DNA of 64,000 bases from Bipolaris cookei (lineage: Eukaryota; Ascomycota; Dothideomycetes; Pleosporales; Pleosporaceae), in NCBI GenBank assembly GCA_002286855.1, contig NRSV01000093.1, positions 23,213 through 87,212 on the forward strand, written 5' to 3'. Position numbers and translations under genes: made by a program. Positions within the stretch are counted from its first letter, which is position 1, and each line of letters starts with the position of its first letter. Positions 10,680-21,291 of this stretch are shown here, piece after piece. Under the pieces are notes generated by a model. The model searched no databases. It was given only the letters and a program-made list of their open reading frames with translations, and was not told where the DNA came from.

Positions 10680-12954
10680 TTATTCTTCAAGATTTATCTG
10701 TGATCTAGGCTGATTCTTGTGTTGTTGTGAATCACCTTGTGACCCGTTGCTAGAAGCGGCTTGCGTGCAGAAGAGCGGGTCATGGCTTTTATTACATGTT
10801 TCATTTGTGAACCTACAACCGCCTCTGGCGAAGAATAGGCATGGTTTGTGCGCATACTTGCAATTCCGACCTTCGTTGCACTTACTATGCAAGTGATCTT
10901 GACAGGCCTGCTTTTTTAGTTGGTCCGACTGATAAAATCCTTGGCCGAACCCTGACGGGGCGCTTAGCTGATTGAAATGAGGACCACCTTTCTGCGAATT
11001 GGAATCAAGGAAATGAGGTACGAGAGCAATTAGTTTACCGGGATTTATCGTGCTGGAGACAAACTGCACATTCAGCCCACTGGGAACTAATGAAGGCGCA
11101 TGTTCAGTACGTATCGACAGCTGGATGCTTCCAAATGGATTCTATTCAATCATTGGATTCGGATCTTGATGTGAGTAGTCATCGAGACTCATTAGGTCTA
11201 CATCGGAATGTTGGTAGGGTCGGAGTTGAGGATTATGTTACTCAAGGAAGAAGGGATCGTGACTTCTTTTGCACTTCTCTCAATACTTATAATTACCACT
11301 CAACCAGTGACGCCAAGCTCTATGGGGAAGCCGACATTTCTTGCCACGTTTACATGTGCCCAGTTTAAAGTCACGACAAGCCTCTTTAAAGGGCCCGTAC
11401 ATATTTGCATGCTGGCGTGCAGTTGTGGCTTTAGCCAGATAGTTGGGAAATGGGTTAGGATTTCCTAATTCGAATGAATTCGGGACTGAAAAACCACTCA
11501 AACTAGAGATGGTTTTCTGGTCAATGTCCATCATGTCACAACTTTCATCTACGTCCATTGGGGAGTGCCAAGGTTGAGAAGCAGGGAGGCTGCCAACAGT
11601 TGTCAAGTTGCTGCCCAAAGGTACACTCGCCAATGCATTAAGCCGTTCGGTTGTTTCTGCCAACATCTGGTTGGTGCTTGCCGTGACGTTGACGCACCTT
11701 GTACGCTCAGCGTTAACAGCGATTTTTATTCGCTTGATTTCGCTGTTTTGCCGGGCGATGTGCTCGCAATGTTCTTTCCAAATTTGGGATGCTGCTACGA
11801 CGCATCTCTCGTCTTTCAGCCTGTTTTCTGCCTTTTGTTCTGCAGAGGTTACCTCTAGCGCACCGATCTTTTGGATGATCCGCGCACGTGCTGGTTCAGC
11901 TTGTTGGAGTTGCTCTTCTAATAGACCTACCTTGTCTGCCAACAAACCTACCCTTTCTATCACCAGACCTACCTGCTCTATGCCTTGTTCTAGAAGTTCC
12001 GTCGTCGGTTCTGTACCGGCAGCATCCTGAGGTGGTAGGCTTGGTGGAAGCTTCGCAATAGTCTTCTCGTTATCCTGCTGGAGTGTATCCACGACTGACG
12101 CCTTCAGACGGGCCGAAAGCTCTATGCAAGAGGGTGGGAGATTAAGCCAGGTCTCGAGATCCATGACGGTATACGTGAGATCACCAAGAAAGCGGTAATG
12201 ATTGGGGTTCGCGATGAAACCCCGCAACATTGGAAGACAGGCTTTGGGCAGTGGCGTATATGGCATGATGGTGCGCCACTTGACACCTTTGGCCAAAGAT
12301 ATGTGAAGACCAGAGAGACAATCACGTATAGTAGTGACGACATCAAGACCGACCTGGACATTAACAGTGATGGTATTTTTGATGAAAAATAGGTCATATT
12401 GAACCGATTCGTAGTGTTGGACAAACTCATCGACCAGTGCGATCTTGTCATGTCTGGATCGGGGGGTGATGTTTGCAAGACGAGGGATCAAGTGGCGAGC
12501 TGCCGTACCTTTTCTGAAATACCCCTTGGAATGTGCATAGGCGAACATGCAGGTAAGATCTTGCTGATAGTCGTGTTGGGCATGCGAGGTATAGTCGGTG
12601 ATACCAGGTTCTTGCAAGCGCAACATGTGTGCTCCAAAACACATGCGAGCCATGTGCTAGTGAGTGTTATTAGGACGATGGGGGTGAAGAGTGTGTTTGG
12701 TACCTTGGGGTTATATTTGTCCTTGTCACCGCGTCTCTGCTTTGAGGGAGCTTGTGAGGAATGGGGGCCAGTCTTTATGAAATTCTGGTTACTGAAGCGT
12801 AAGCTAGGCGGTGGCTTGGGGGCGAGTGTACGGAGACGGAGTCATCTGAAGAGTTTTGCAGCTTCCTCTTGATGCGTATCATGGAAAGTGCAAGTGTCTG
12901 ATATGTGTCGATGCTAGTATCATTGTCAGGAGTGGGAAGGGCTGGGTCGGTCAT
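10680..12954 (-). pseudogene. Decayed CCCH-type zinc-finger protein gene
   Basis: From 12653 to 10680 a single frame of 658 codons is interrupted by only three stops, near 11280, 11235 and 11145. The N-terminal part is followed by coiled-coil-like sequence (EQGIEQVGLVIERVGLL...LLEEQLQQ) and then a zinc-finger array. Finger 1 is CRDFKLGTCKRGKKCRLPH (CX7CX5CX3H). Finger 2 is broken. Finger 3 is CQDHLHSKCNEGRNCKYAH. Finger 4 is CLFFARGGCRFTNETCNKSH (CX7CX6CX3H). In finger 2 the first two Cys are replaced by Trp and Tyr, and a stop falls between the second and third. Upstream, an exon ending DKDKYNPK joins through a clean 50-bp intron (GTACCA...CTAATAAC...TAG), but a shift separates it from the probable ATG at 12954. 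All three stops could arise from CGA, CAA or CAG by C-to-T change. A weak intron (GTATTG...GGAAG) that hides the stops is the alternative. Confidence 0.65.
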
Positions 12955-13764
12955 TTTGATTTATGTGTTGAGGAAACTAGTTTTTCGGTACTATGAGGTG
13001 GGATTAGGAGGTACAGAAGGGTAGGGAGGGAGTGGGTTTGCGGAGAGTGAGGGAGAAGAATGGTTTTGGGGAAAGAGCGACTGGCTTGGCGAGTGGATCC
13101 GTGTTGTGATACAGTAGAGGTCAGCAATCAAAGAGCAGCGTGTGAAAGATGATAGCCGACAAGAGCTGCAAACCAAACAAGATATTGTTCACGCAATGTA
13201 AGACGTAGGATACACAATACAGGCGTGAAGAAAGGCAAATATGAGTGTAAAGGTGGCTCGCAAATGACGCGCACAAGGGCTCGGGGAAAACATTGGGTGC
13301 GCCGGCCTTGTCCGCTATCCCAACACTGCAACGACGAAGAGAGCACCCAAGCATTTGGGGTAAGGGAGACCCCGCAATCAACCCCAACACAGCACACTGC
13401 GCCATTCCTTGACTAGAGCATGGGCCCAGACGCCGGCGCAGAGGGCAGAAGGGGAAACACGTGAGTGTCAATGGCCAGGGGCTGGTGAAGCGAGGCGATG
13501 ATGGAGATGGAATAAAACAAAAGAAGGAAAAGAAGGAGAGATGACGATGATGATAATGATGATGACGACAATGGTGACGATGAAGGCGCTCGGGGAGGAC
13601 GGGGAGAGGGAGGAGAAGAGCGCTGGGCGGAAAGGGGGCAGACAGGCAGGGCAGGCAAGGCGGGCGGCCGGGACAAGGCCTCAGAGTCCGTGGCTCTCAG
13701 GCAGTGGCAGTCGAGGTGCCGTTCGTCGTCTTCGTCGCTGAGCCATGCCCTCAGCATCGCCAAC
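12955..13764. other. Intergenic region between zinc-finger pseudogene and Zn2Cys6 gene
   Basis: Divergent promoter region. Contains a GAT/GAC-rich low-complexity stretch at about 13541-13585 and purine-rich sequence. No gene recognised; the long open frames here are antisense to the transcription-factor leader and low in complexity. Confidence 0.45.
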
Positions 13765-16120
13765 ATGCGCAATCCCGTAGCTTGCGTGTCCTGCCGGTCG
13801 GCCAAGCAGAAGTGCATCCACGAGGACCGGCCGCCGTGCGACAGATGCAAGCAGAGCGGCCGGGCCGACGCGTGCGAGTTCCCAGGTAGGTGTCGGGTGC
13901 TATGGTGGTGGTGGTGGCCGTGGCGAGGCTGCTGGACCGGCCGTATGCGTGGATTCTGATTCTGACCGTGAGAGCAGCGCCCGGAACGAGTGCCATCCAC
14001 CGCAAGCCCAAACGGCCACGGCACTCTGAAGATGCAGGCGACACGCCGCCCTCGCTCGCACATGCAAATGCACACCACTCCGCTTCCCTCGCCGCGCCCC
14101 AGCAGGGCCGCCGCAATGACGTACCCGTGCCGACCGGCATCGCTGCCGCTACACAGGCCTCGCCGACGGCGGCATCTGCTGCTGCCCTGCTCGACGGCCT
14201 CGATCCCTTCGACCTGCTGACCGACGAGGTCAAGAACAGCTACCTGCGCTGCTCGTACAAGTGGAGCTTCCACCACACCCCCACGCTGCTGCTGCGCATC
14301 CGCGACCGCACCCTCGAGCCATGGATGGCCTGGGCGATGCTGGCGCTCGCCACCCGGTATGTCTACCCTGCCTGCCTCATCCAACACCAACACACCGCTG
14401 ACCCCCCCTCTCCTCCCCCTCCAGTTTCGTCAAAGACCCTCCCCCGCCCTTCCGCACCCAGACTGAGGCCAGCAATACCTATGCCGCCCATGCCCGCCAG
14501 ATCCTGCAGCAGGACCTCGAGACGCCCTCCATCAGCCGCGTCCAGGCCCTCCTTATGCTCACCGGTCACGACTGGGGCGCCGGCAATGGCAGGCGCGCCT
14601 GGATCTATCTGGGCATGGCTATCCGCCTCGTCGAAGTCATGGACCTGACCCGCGAGACGGGCATCCCCCGCAACCGTGTCCCTACCCGCGAGGAGTTCAT
14701 CGAGGCCGAGGTCCGCCGCCGCACCGCCTGGACCTGCTTCCTCATGGACTCGCTGCTGAGCGGCGGCAAGGGCCGTAAGAGGTCATTGACTGCCGCAGAC
14801 ATGTCCATCCAGCTGCCCTGCGAGCGCGAGGACTTTGTCTTTGGCGAGCCCAAGTGCACCCCCCAGCTCGACGACACGAAGCGCATGCCCCCCGTCACCC
14901 TCCCCATTGGTGAAATCGGCATCATTGGCTACAGCATGCGCGCCGCAAACATCTGGGGCAAGGTCGCCCGCTGGGCCTGCAACGAGGACCTCAAGACGGA
15001 GCTGCCCTGGTCTTCGTCGTCGCAGTTCCAACAGCTCATCTACGAGCTCGAGGGCTGGAAGTCGTCCCTGCCTCAGCGCCTCCAGTACGACCTCTTTATC
15101 ATTCACAGCCACAATGCCGTTGAGCAAGGCCAGGCCTACTGTTACATGCACTGCATCCACTTTATGAGCTACATGTTCTTGCACCGCGCCTATCTGCCCG
15201 TTCTCGGCCCCCACCAGAATGGCGTCGGTGCCGAGGAGAATCACAGCGCATACAATGAACATCGCGACATGTGGAAAAAGTGGGAGAGGTCTTCCCGGAG
15301 AGAGCTATTCAAGGACGCCGTCATGGTCCTCGACATGCTTGAGGAGATGCGCACATTCGGTGTCTATTTCCTCCGCGGACTAGTCCCTTGGGTCGGCTTC
15401 ACCATTTATACTGCTGTCGGCGCCATGCTGTACTCTTTCAACTTCCCCAGTGGTGACGAAGACCCTCGCTGGCAGGAAAAGGCTCGAAAGAGCGTCATCC
15501 AGGGCTGCAACTTCCTCAAGGAGATGAAGACACAATGGCCAATGGCTGAAACATGGGCAAGTATATACTATAATGGCAATTGAATGCATGCTAACAGAAT
15601 CTTAAGTTCGACACTATCAGGCGCATGCAAGCCTACTACCGCTCTGTGCTGGGCCAGGATGGCCCAGCGTCTCCGGAAGAACGCCAAGCCCTCCGCCACG
15701 CTATGATTGACTACGGCGCGCTGCAGCCATCACCGGTACAGAAGCCAAATGAATCTTCTAGAGTCCATGAGTCTCCTTTGGCGCCTTCGAGCCACTCGCC
15801 CACGGATCATCAGATTCATGTGAGCCCCCCTTGAATCATCTTACCAACTCTGCTAACCCCATCGCCAGCGCAAACCCATAATCGCAAACCTTACAAACCC
15901 CTCACAGAATAGCCCAATGCCTACCACGGCCGCTACGCCCAACAGTTACACTCCCAATTTGTCCTGGAATACACCAACAGCAGTTCCACCCCTTGAGGCA
16001 GACGAGACTTTCAACCTTGATTCCTTTGACCTAACAAACGAGGAGCTCGAGGCCATGATGATGAATGCTACCCAAGAATTCTGGGCCAGTTTCCCAGGCG
16101 AGGTTGGGGTTGGATACTAA
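13765..16120 (+). CDS. Zn2Cys6 fungal-specific transcription factor
   Basis: A 698-residue binuclear zinc-cluster regulator. Exons are 13765-13885, 13978-14356, 14425-15556, 15607-15819 and 15869-16120; all phases agree. The zinc cluster comes right after the start: C7, C10, C17, C25, C28 and C37 (CX2CX6CX7CX2CX8C), as in Gal4-type DNA-binding domains. The middle region (about residues 140-300) is the Fungal_trans domain, with ...VQALLMLTGHDWGAGNGRRAWIYLGMAIRL-type sequence followed by EAEVRRRTAWTCF. The C-terminus is acidic (EADETFNLDSFDLTNEELEAM), a likely activation segment. The third intron appears to use a GC donor (GCAAGT...CTAAC...TTAAG), because every GT donor nearby breaks the frame. 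Target genes cannot be told from sequence; no adjacent enzyme cluster is seen. A Fot1-like transposon begins 51 bp after the stop. Confidence 0.93.
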
Positions 16121-16171
16121 ACGATGGTGTTTTGTACTTTTAAGTTTGTAAAAATTTCGGCTTTTATAGTA

Positions 16172-18010
16172 ACGTCTGGAATGGGCGAACCGCTCACGGT
16201 GCCAAGACCCCACCAATTTCACGACTGTTATATGACTGTTACAACTCAATTACAACAATAAATAGGAATTATAATAAGCAATTCTATTTGGAATCAAATT
16301 CTATATCTTGCTCACAGGTGCGCAAGTTGTGCCCTATCCCACCACACCGTCTACAGCGCCTTTGCGATGGTTCACCTGCCTCAACACGCGCTCTCTTCTT
16401 TACCTTTTTCCCATCACTACGCGCCCCAAACTCTGTTAGAGTTGCCAACCTCTGTCTCTCTTCAACTATTAGAGTCCCCCCCTTCTGTACTCGCTTTCTT
16501 TTATATGATCTTCGTTATATAGCGGCTTTATTAGCTGCCTCAAGCTCAGCATTGCGTTTTTGCGCTAACACCAACTTCTGCGCAATAATTGCAGCGCCTT
16601 CAGCTAGCTTTTCAAAAGCAACCACCATACTTGATGGTGAACTATCTATATGCCTTTGAATCCTTTGCTTCACCAGCATCGATTTCAACCCTAGTCGTAG
16701 GGTATTGTTTGGGGTTTGCGATAGCCAGGGCAGATCTTCTGCAGCAGGTGGTGTTGGTGTACGCAGCTTGACGTCGAGCTTCGATATCACCACCTCTGGG
16801 TCGTGTGGAACTAAGCCAACACCTCGGAATCCTCCTAAGATGTTTTCCTTTGTAATAGTCCTGTGGTAGGCCTGCTGTAAAGCTGGCAAGAACTCTATCT
16901 TCGTCATGTGGTTGATCCCGTTACGCATCATCTCCTCGGCTTGGCGCCCATACGCCTTCTCCAAAGGCGAGAAACAGTACACATCGAGTGGCTGCAGTAG
17001 ATATGGGGAACGTAGATGCATACATAGAGTGATAATCTTTGCCTCCTTGCAGTATTACTGGAACTCGAGCGAATTGTGGCTCTCATGACCGTCAAGAATA
17101 AGCAGACGATAGCCTCCAATACTACGCTCCTTCTTATGCCTGTTAAAGTGCTCCAACCACTTCAGGCCAAGCTCATTCGTCGTCTAGCCGTTCTCAGAGA
17201 CTGTAAAAACCCAATTCAGAGATAGACTATCCTACTTATACCAGGCAGAGAGGTAGTGCTTGCCTTGAAAAATGATAAAGGGTGGGATCGCCCAGTCAGC
17301 TGCGCTGACACAAACCACGCTGGTAACCCACTCCCGGTTGCCCTGCTGCACATATTTCGGCCTTGATCGATACTTAGAGGCTTTGACTACTGCTGACGCG
17401 TTATGCATGTCCGTCGTGAAGCCCATCTCATTAAAATTGTATATATCGTTCTCTTGGATTCCATACCTGGCTTTAGTATTCTGCGCAAGGCGGAACCAGC
17501 GCTGCACAAGCTCAGGATCTTCACAAAGGGATCTCTTATAATTTTAATTTCGATTGAACTTCATCTGAAGCTCTGGTCGACGCTTTACAAAAGCCTTAGC
17601 CCAGCTCTGGCCAACAGGCTCACAGTTGCGGGCAGCCAGCAAAGAATCAGCAAGATCTTTAACAGCAGAAAGGCGCAGCGGCAACCCTCGTCAGTAAAGG
17701 TCCAGAATATAGTCACAAATTGTCTCCTCTTCTGTCACAAGCAGCCTTATTGAGTTAGGTTGAGAACCCTGTCGAGAAAGCCTTCCAGCATGCCGATTGC
17801 TAAGCGTTTGGTGAGAGACGTTATATAGACGTGCTGCCTCTCGTAATGTTAACGTCGCGTCGCATCTAATGGCCTGTAATGCAAGCTGTATTTGACATTC
17901 GTCTTTAGAAATTGGCATGTTATTGCGTTAAGATATCGCGTGTGATAGTCATGTAATAGTCAAAGTTGGTGGGATCTTGGCATCGTGGCAAACTCGCCCA
18001 TCCCAAACGT
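16172..18010 (-). mobile_element. Fot1/pogo-type DNA transposon, inactivated
   Basis: The element is 1,839 bp. Its terminal inverted repeats are about 71 bp (16172-16242 and 17940-18010); the left begins ACGTCTGGAATGGGCG, and the right, reverse-complemented, ACGTTTGGGATGGGCG. A TA dinucleotide flanks each end, as expected for Tc1/mariner-superfamily insertion. The interior encodes a CENP-B/DDE-type transposase on the minus strand. It sits in the 3' flank of the Zn2Cys6 gene. Confidence 0.9.
16284..17918 (-). pseudogene. Fot1-like DDE transposase pseudogene
   Basis: One frame of about 545 codons, the same length as the intact relative at 47.9-49.5 kb. It holds at least five in-frame stops (for example in LDLY*RGLP, FNRN*NYKR, WYK*DSL, SENG*TTNEL and a later LEFQ*YCKE) and another near the C-terminus. 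Domains in order are the N-terminal HTH (ARLYNVSHQTLSNR), the CENP-B HTH, the DDE core with LLILDGHESH and LQPLDVYCFSPLEKAYG, and a C-terminal CCHC knuckle (CRRCGGIGHNLRTC). The first catalytic motif, normally NFDETGF, reads NFNEMGF, so Asp is replaced by Asn. Trp-to-stop and Asp-to-Asn changes are G-to-A, in keeping with RIP. Confidence 0.9.
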
Positions 18011-18491
18011 TAATATTTTGTCGACATGTCTTCTTTCAGTCTCGATGCATATAGATTGCCTCTTTTGAAGTTAGTTGACGGAAGCCATGGATTTAGCCCG
18101 AGCATCGAGTATAATGCGCTACTTAAAAAGTATCTCTATCGCAGTTCTGTTCATGTAGTCATGCCCTGACGCTAGCCAAACTTCGCTTATGCAAGCGGGT
18201 CTCTCCATTGTATGCTTTACATACTTGTATGGCTTGTCTTTCCCACTATGCTGCAGTTTCACATCTAGCTTCATTCTCAATGGCATCACATGTACTCCGA
18301 TATTGTTGATGCACATTCTCATTAACTTGAACACTCGACAACACAGCTGCCAAGTGCAATATTGTAAAGCCTAGCAAAGACGGTTGCTTGGCAGACAGCA
18401 AGGTACTCGCTCACACACGCAAAAATTGATTTTCCAATCAACACATCCGGCCTCCATTGAATGCATACATTTTCTCTAGTTCATCTAGAAG
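18011..18491. other. Intergenic region
   Basis: Upstream region of the methyltransferase gene, right of the transposon. No coding or repeat feature seen. Confidence 0.5.
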
Positions 18492-19939
18492 ATGCGATCG
18501 TCCTTGCTGCTAATTCTAGTTGGGGTAATATCGGCTTCGCTTGGAGCTGCCGATGGTACAAGCCAAGCTAGCACAACCCAACAGCCCGAAAATGTACCGG
18601 TATTGGAGATGAACACGGCAGCTATTGCAAACGCACAGGCAGTGCAAAATCCATTGATGATGGGTGCGATGCCATCCAGCCATATACCAAGAACAGCCCG
18701 TCACAGACATGAGAAAGCTCATCTGATGAAGCGGATGGATCGAAAGAGCGGGAAATGGACAACGAACCATCCACGATACAGACTACTCGAAGCACTTTGG
18801 GCATACACCCGATATCGCGAGCGACACATGGCTGAGATTGATCGATGGCGAACCTTGTACAAGAGCGTGAGCAAAAAGCAGATGAAGGCACGCCGTTCAG
18901 ATTGACATGGACCTGAGATTTGACTAATCATCTTGTAGACACTAGAAAATACTATCGGGTACAAAAAGAAGCTAGATGAGATTGAAGAATTGATTCTTGC
19001 CAACGCAGCCGTTTGCAAGGACATGGTCCAGAATGCCATGCAGTTCTACGGCATCGAGCAGAAAGAGCTCGATGATCACATGACACTGGCAGAGAATGAC
19101 GGGCGTCAAGCAGATAGGTTTGCTACGTCGCAAACGCTAAAACACTATGTGCGAGATTGGGCAGACGAGGGGTGGAAGGAGAGGAATGAGGCCTTTCCGT
19201 GCATTTTGACCATGCTGAAAAACATCAAGTCAGAATATCCGGAGGATACCAAACTCAGTGTCTTGCTACCAGGCTCTGGATTGGGTCGCCTCGGCCACGA
19301 CGTAGCTAACCTAGGAAGTCCGTATCTCCCCTTCTAAACAGCATAACCATTGCTAAACTCCCTCTAGGGTTCGAAGTAACAATCAACGAATGGTCCATGT
19401 TCATGAACGTCGGCTACAGATACATGGACGCGCAAACCAGCCCCAACACATTGGCCTTCCACCCTTTTGTAGACGCAATGTCCCATCACGCCACAAAAGA
19501 CGACATGCTACGACCTATCTCTGCACCTAACATGATACCTCACCCGGACGTCCTCCTCGTCGAAGGCGACTTCAACACCGTCCTCAACGATAAGGAAGGC
19601 GAATTCGATATCATCGTCACCCACTTCTTCATTGACACGGCTCGAAACCTCATGGCGTATTTCGACACAATTTCACGTCTCCTTAAGCCCGGTGGCCGAT
19701 GGACCAATTTTGGGCCGCTGCTATATGGCACCGGTCCCTTTGTTCAGCTCAGCCTAGAAGAAATTATACACGTTGTGGAAGGCATGGGCTTCGAATTCGA
19801 AGACATCGGCCCGGAATGCGGGGAGTTAACTTTTGAGGGGAAGAAAGTACGCAGCAAGGAGTCCGAGTACGGATTTAATGTTAGGGCGTTGACGAGATAT
19901 GCGTATTTGGCGCAAGTTTGGATGGTGAGGAAGATGTGA
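18492..19939 (+). CDS. N2227-family (carnosine N-methyltransferase-like) SAM methyltransferase with signal peptide
   Basis: A 441-residue protein from exons 18492-18866, 18939-19317 and 19368-19939; phases agree. Members of this family (yeast YNL092W, animal CARNMT1) transfer methyl from S-adenosylmethionine to histidine-containing peptides. The SAM-binding motif LLPGSGLGRLGHDVANLG is near residue 235. The family blocks INEWSMFMN, IVTHFFIDTARNLMAYFDTI and LLKPGGRWTNFGPLLYG follow, and the C-terminus is YGFNVRALTRYAYLAQVWMVRKM-like. The first 20 residues are Met, Arg and a hydrophobic run (LLLILVGVISASLGAADG), which reads as a secretory signal peptide. This is unusual for a family known in cytosol and nucleus. 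The region up to residue 70 is low in conservation. A start at a later Met cannot be ruled out. A solo LTR begins 32 bp after the stop. Confidence 0.88.
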
Positions 19940-19971
19940 ATGGTGGAGTTTTTGCTTTTTTTCGGGATGGA

Positions 19972-20252
19972 TGTAATGGGCTGGACTCAAGAGAGTGCTA
20001 TGCCAAGGGCAATGCAGTGTGCAACAGGATTGTATTCGATAGAGAGCTAACAGCTATCTACCTAAGAGCTTACATCTACGCACGGATCGGAGAAATATGC
20101 TTTCCCGTTGATCTGAGCGTTATGTCTGAACGCTGCGTCCGAACGCGGTTCGGATGGGCAGAACCTGGGTGTTATGGCCTCCACTCGGATTCTGTGATCG
20201 CGCACCGAGATACTATCGAGGAGCTCTATCCAAGGGCGTCTAGCCCGTTACG
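19972..20252 (+). repeat. 281-bp solo LTR, family B, copy 1
   Basis: Begins TGTAATGGGCTGG and ends AGCCCGTTACG. The flanking five bases are ATGGA and GTGGA, a target duplication with one change. It is about 98-99% identical, by eye, to the reverse complement of 43409-43689, which has intact TG...CA ends. The open frame it contains is shared by both copies, but I treat it as LTR sequence, not a gene. Confidence 0.85.
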
Positions 20253-21291
20253 GTGGACCCCCTTTGAGATGACCAAGCTGGTGATGGTGAATGTTTTGGA
20301 AGGGGGATAGGAGTGTATTGCGAGAAATAGGTTCTTTTACCTTTTTGTTCAATCAGCGGGAAGGGATTTGTGGAAAGGAATTTGGTTCTAGCTGTGTCTA
20401 AGGATCTCCCACGTGACACAGGCTGTAAACTACAACTAAATTTAGATTCGATATCGAAAGTAAGTAAGGGGTGTGCCTTTTCTCCACTTACTTAGCGTAG
20501 TGTCACATTTTTTTAGCCAAGAATACTAAGAGTGGAACCCTTATTCTTGGCGTGCATGTAGTACTACTCTTGTGGAGATGTTGCTCTAATGTCTCCGATT
20601 CGTAAGTTACTAATCCGGGGAATTGTATGAAGCTATACACTACAATCATACTTGTTTTTTCTTATATCCCCCCACCGTTGTTTCACGATATAATATCATT
20701 CCAACCCCACAGAAGCGCCCTCATATATTACTGTCCAGACTTATTTAACATCGGTGTAAATACTGTTCATTGAGCTCTCTTACGCATATTTTTGAGTACT
20801 CGCGACAATATGTAGGGTTTCTGACCCTAACTCTGCCCTTAACTCTCGCCATGACTTGAAACCTACATAGTTCTGTAAAGGCACTGATACACTGCAATGT
20901 GATTGGTGGATTGCTTCTACTAAACGAGATACTGCGTACAGGTCTAGTGGGAAACTTTGGTGTTCCCGCACGGGCTACTTCGCTTAGCCTAGCGAGGTTA
21001 CGTGACTATATGGGGTCTTGGGTCCGAGTCACACCCATGACAGTTCGGTCCCCACATCCCACAAGAAAACAAGTTAATGAGACGTGGAGATGAGATTCTC
21101 GTCTTATTTCTTGATCATCCAATTATTAGTCAATCACATGATCATTAGTCAACGCTAGGCAATGCGAACAATTCACTGCATTAAGAAAGAATTTCAGGGG
21201 GCATATTACGATCGTTCAGTATTATTAAAGCTACCAGAGTTAATATCATATCGTAGCTTGAATAACTATTACATCGTATCCTGGTCATATC
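20253..21291. other. Intergenic region
   Basis: Between the solo LTR and the sugar transporter's 3' end. AT-rich, with TCACGTGAC-like and CCACGTGAC words. A stretch near 20780-21065 looks repeat-like, but I found no second copy or target duplication here. No gene supported. Confidence 0.4.

Noticed and set aside
13413..14393. 326-codon minus-strand ORF opposite the Zn2Cys6 gene
   Set aside because: Antisense to real exons, low-complexity Ser/Pro/Arg composition.
19918..20310. 130-codon plus-strand ORF and its 81-codon minus-strand counterpart at 43.4-43.6 kb as conserved genes
   Set aside because: Both lie within the solo LTR copies; conservation is due to the repeat, not to coding constraint.
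20780..21065. Possible third LTR (minus strand starts TGTGGGATGTGGGGACC)
   Set aside because: No matching CA end with a five-base target duplication and no second copy in the window.
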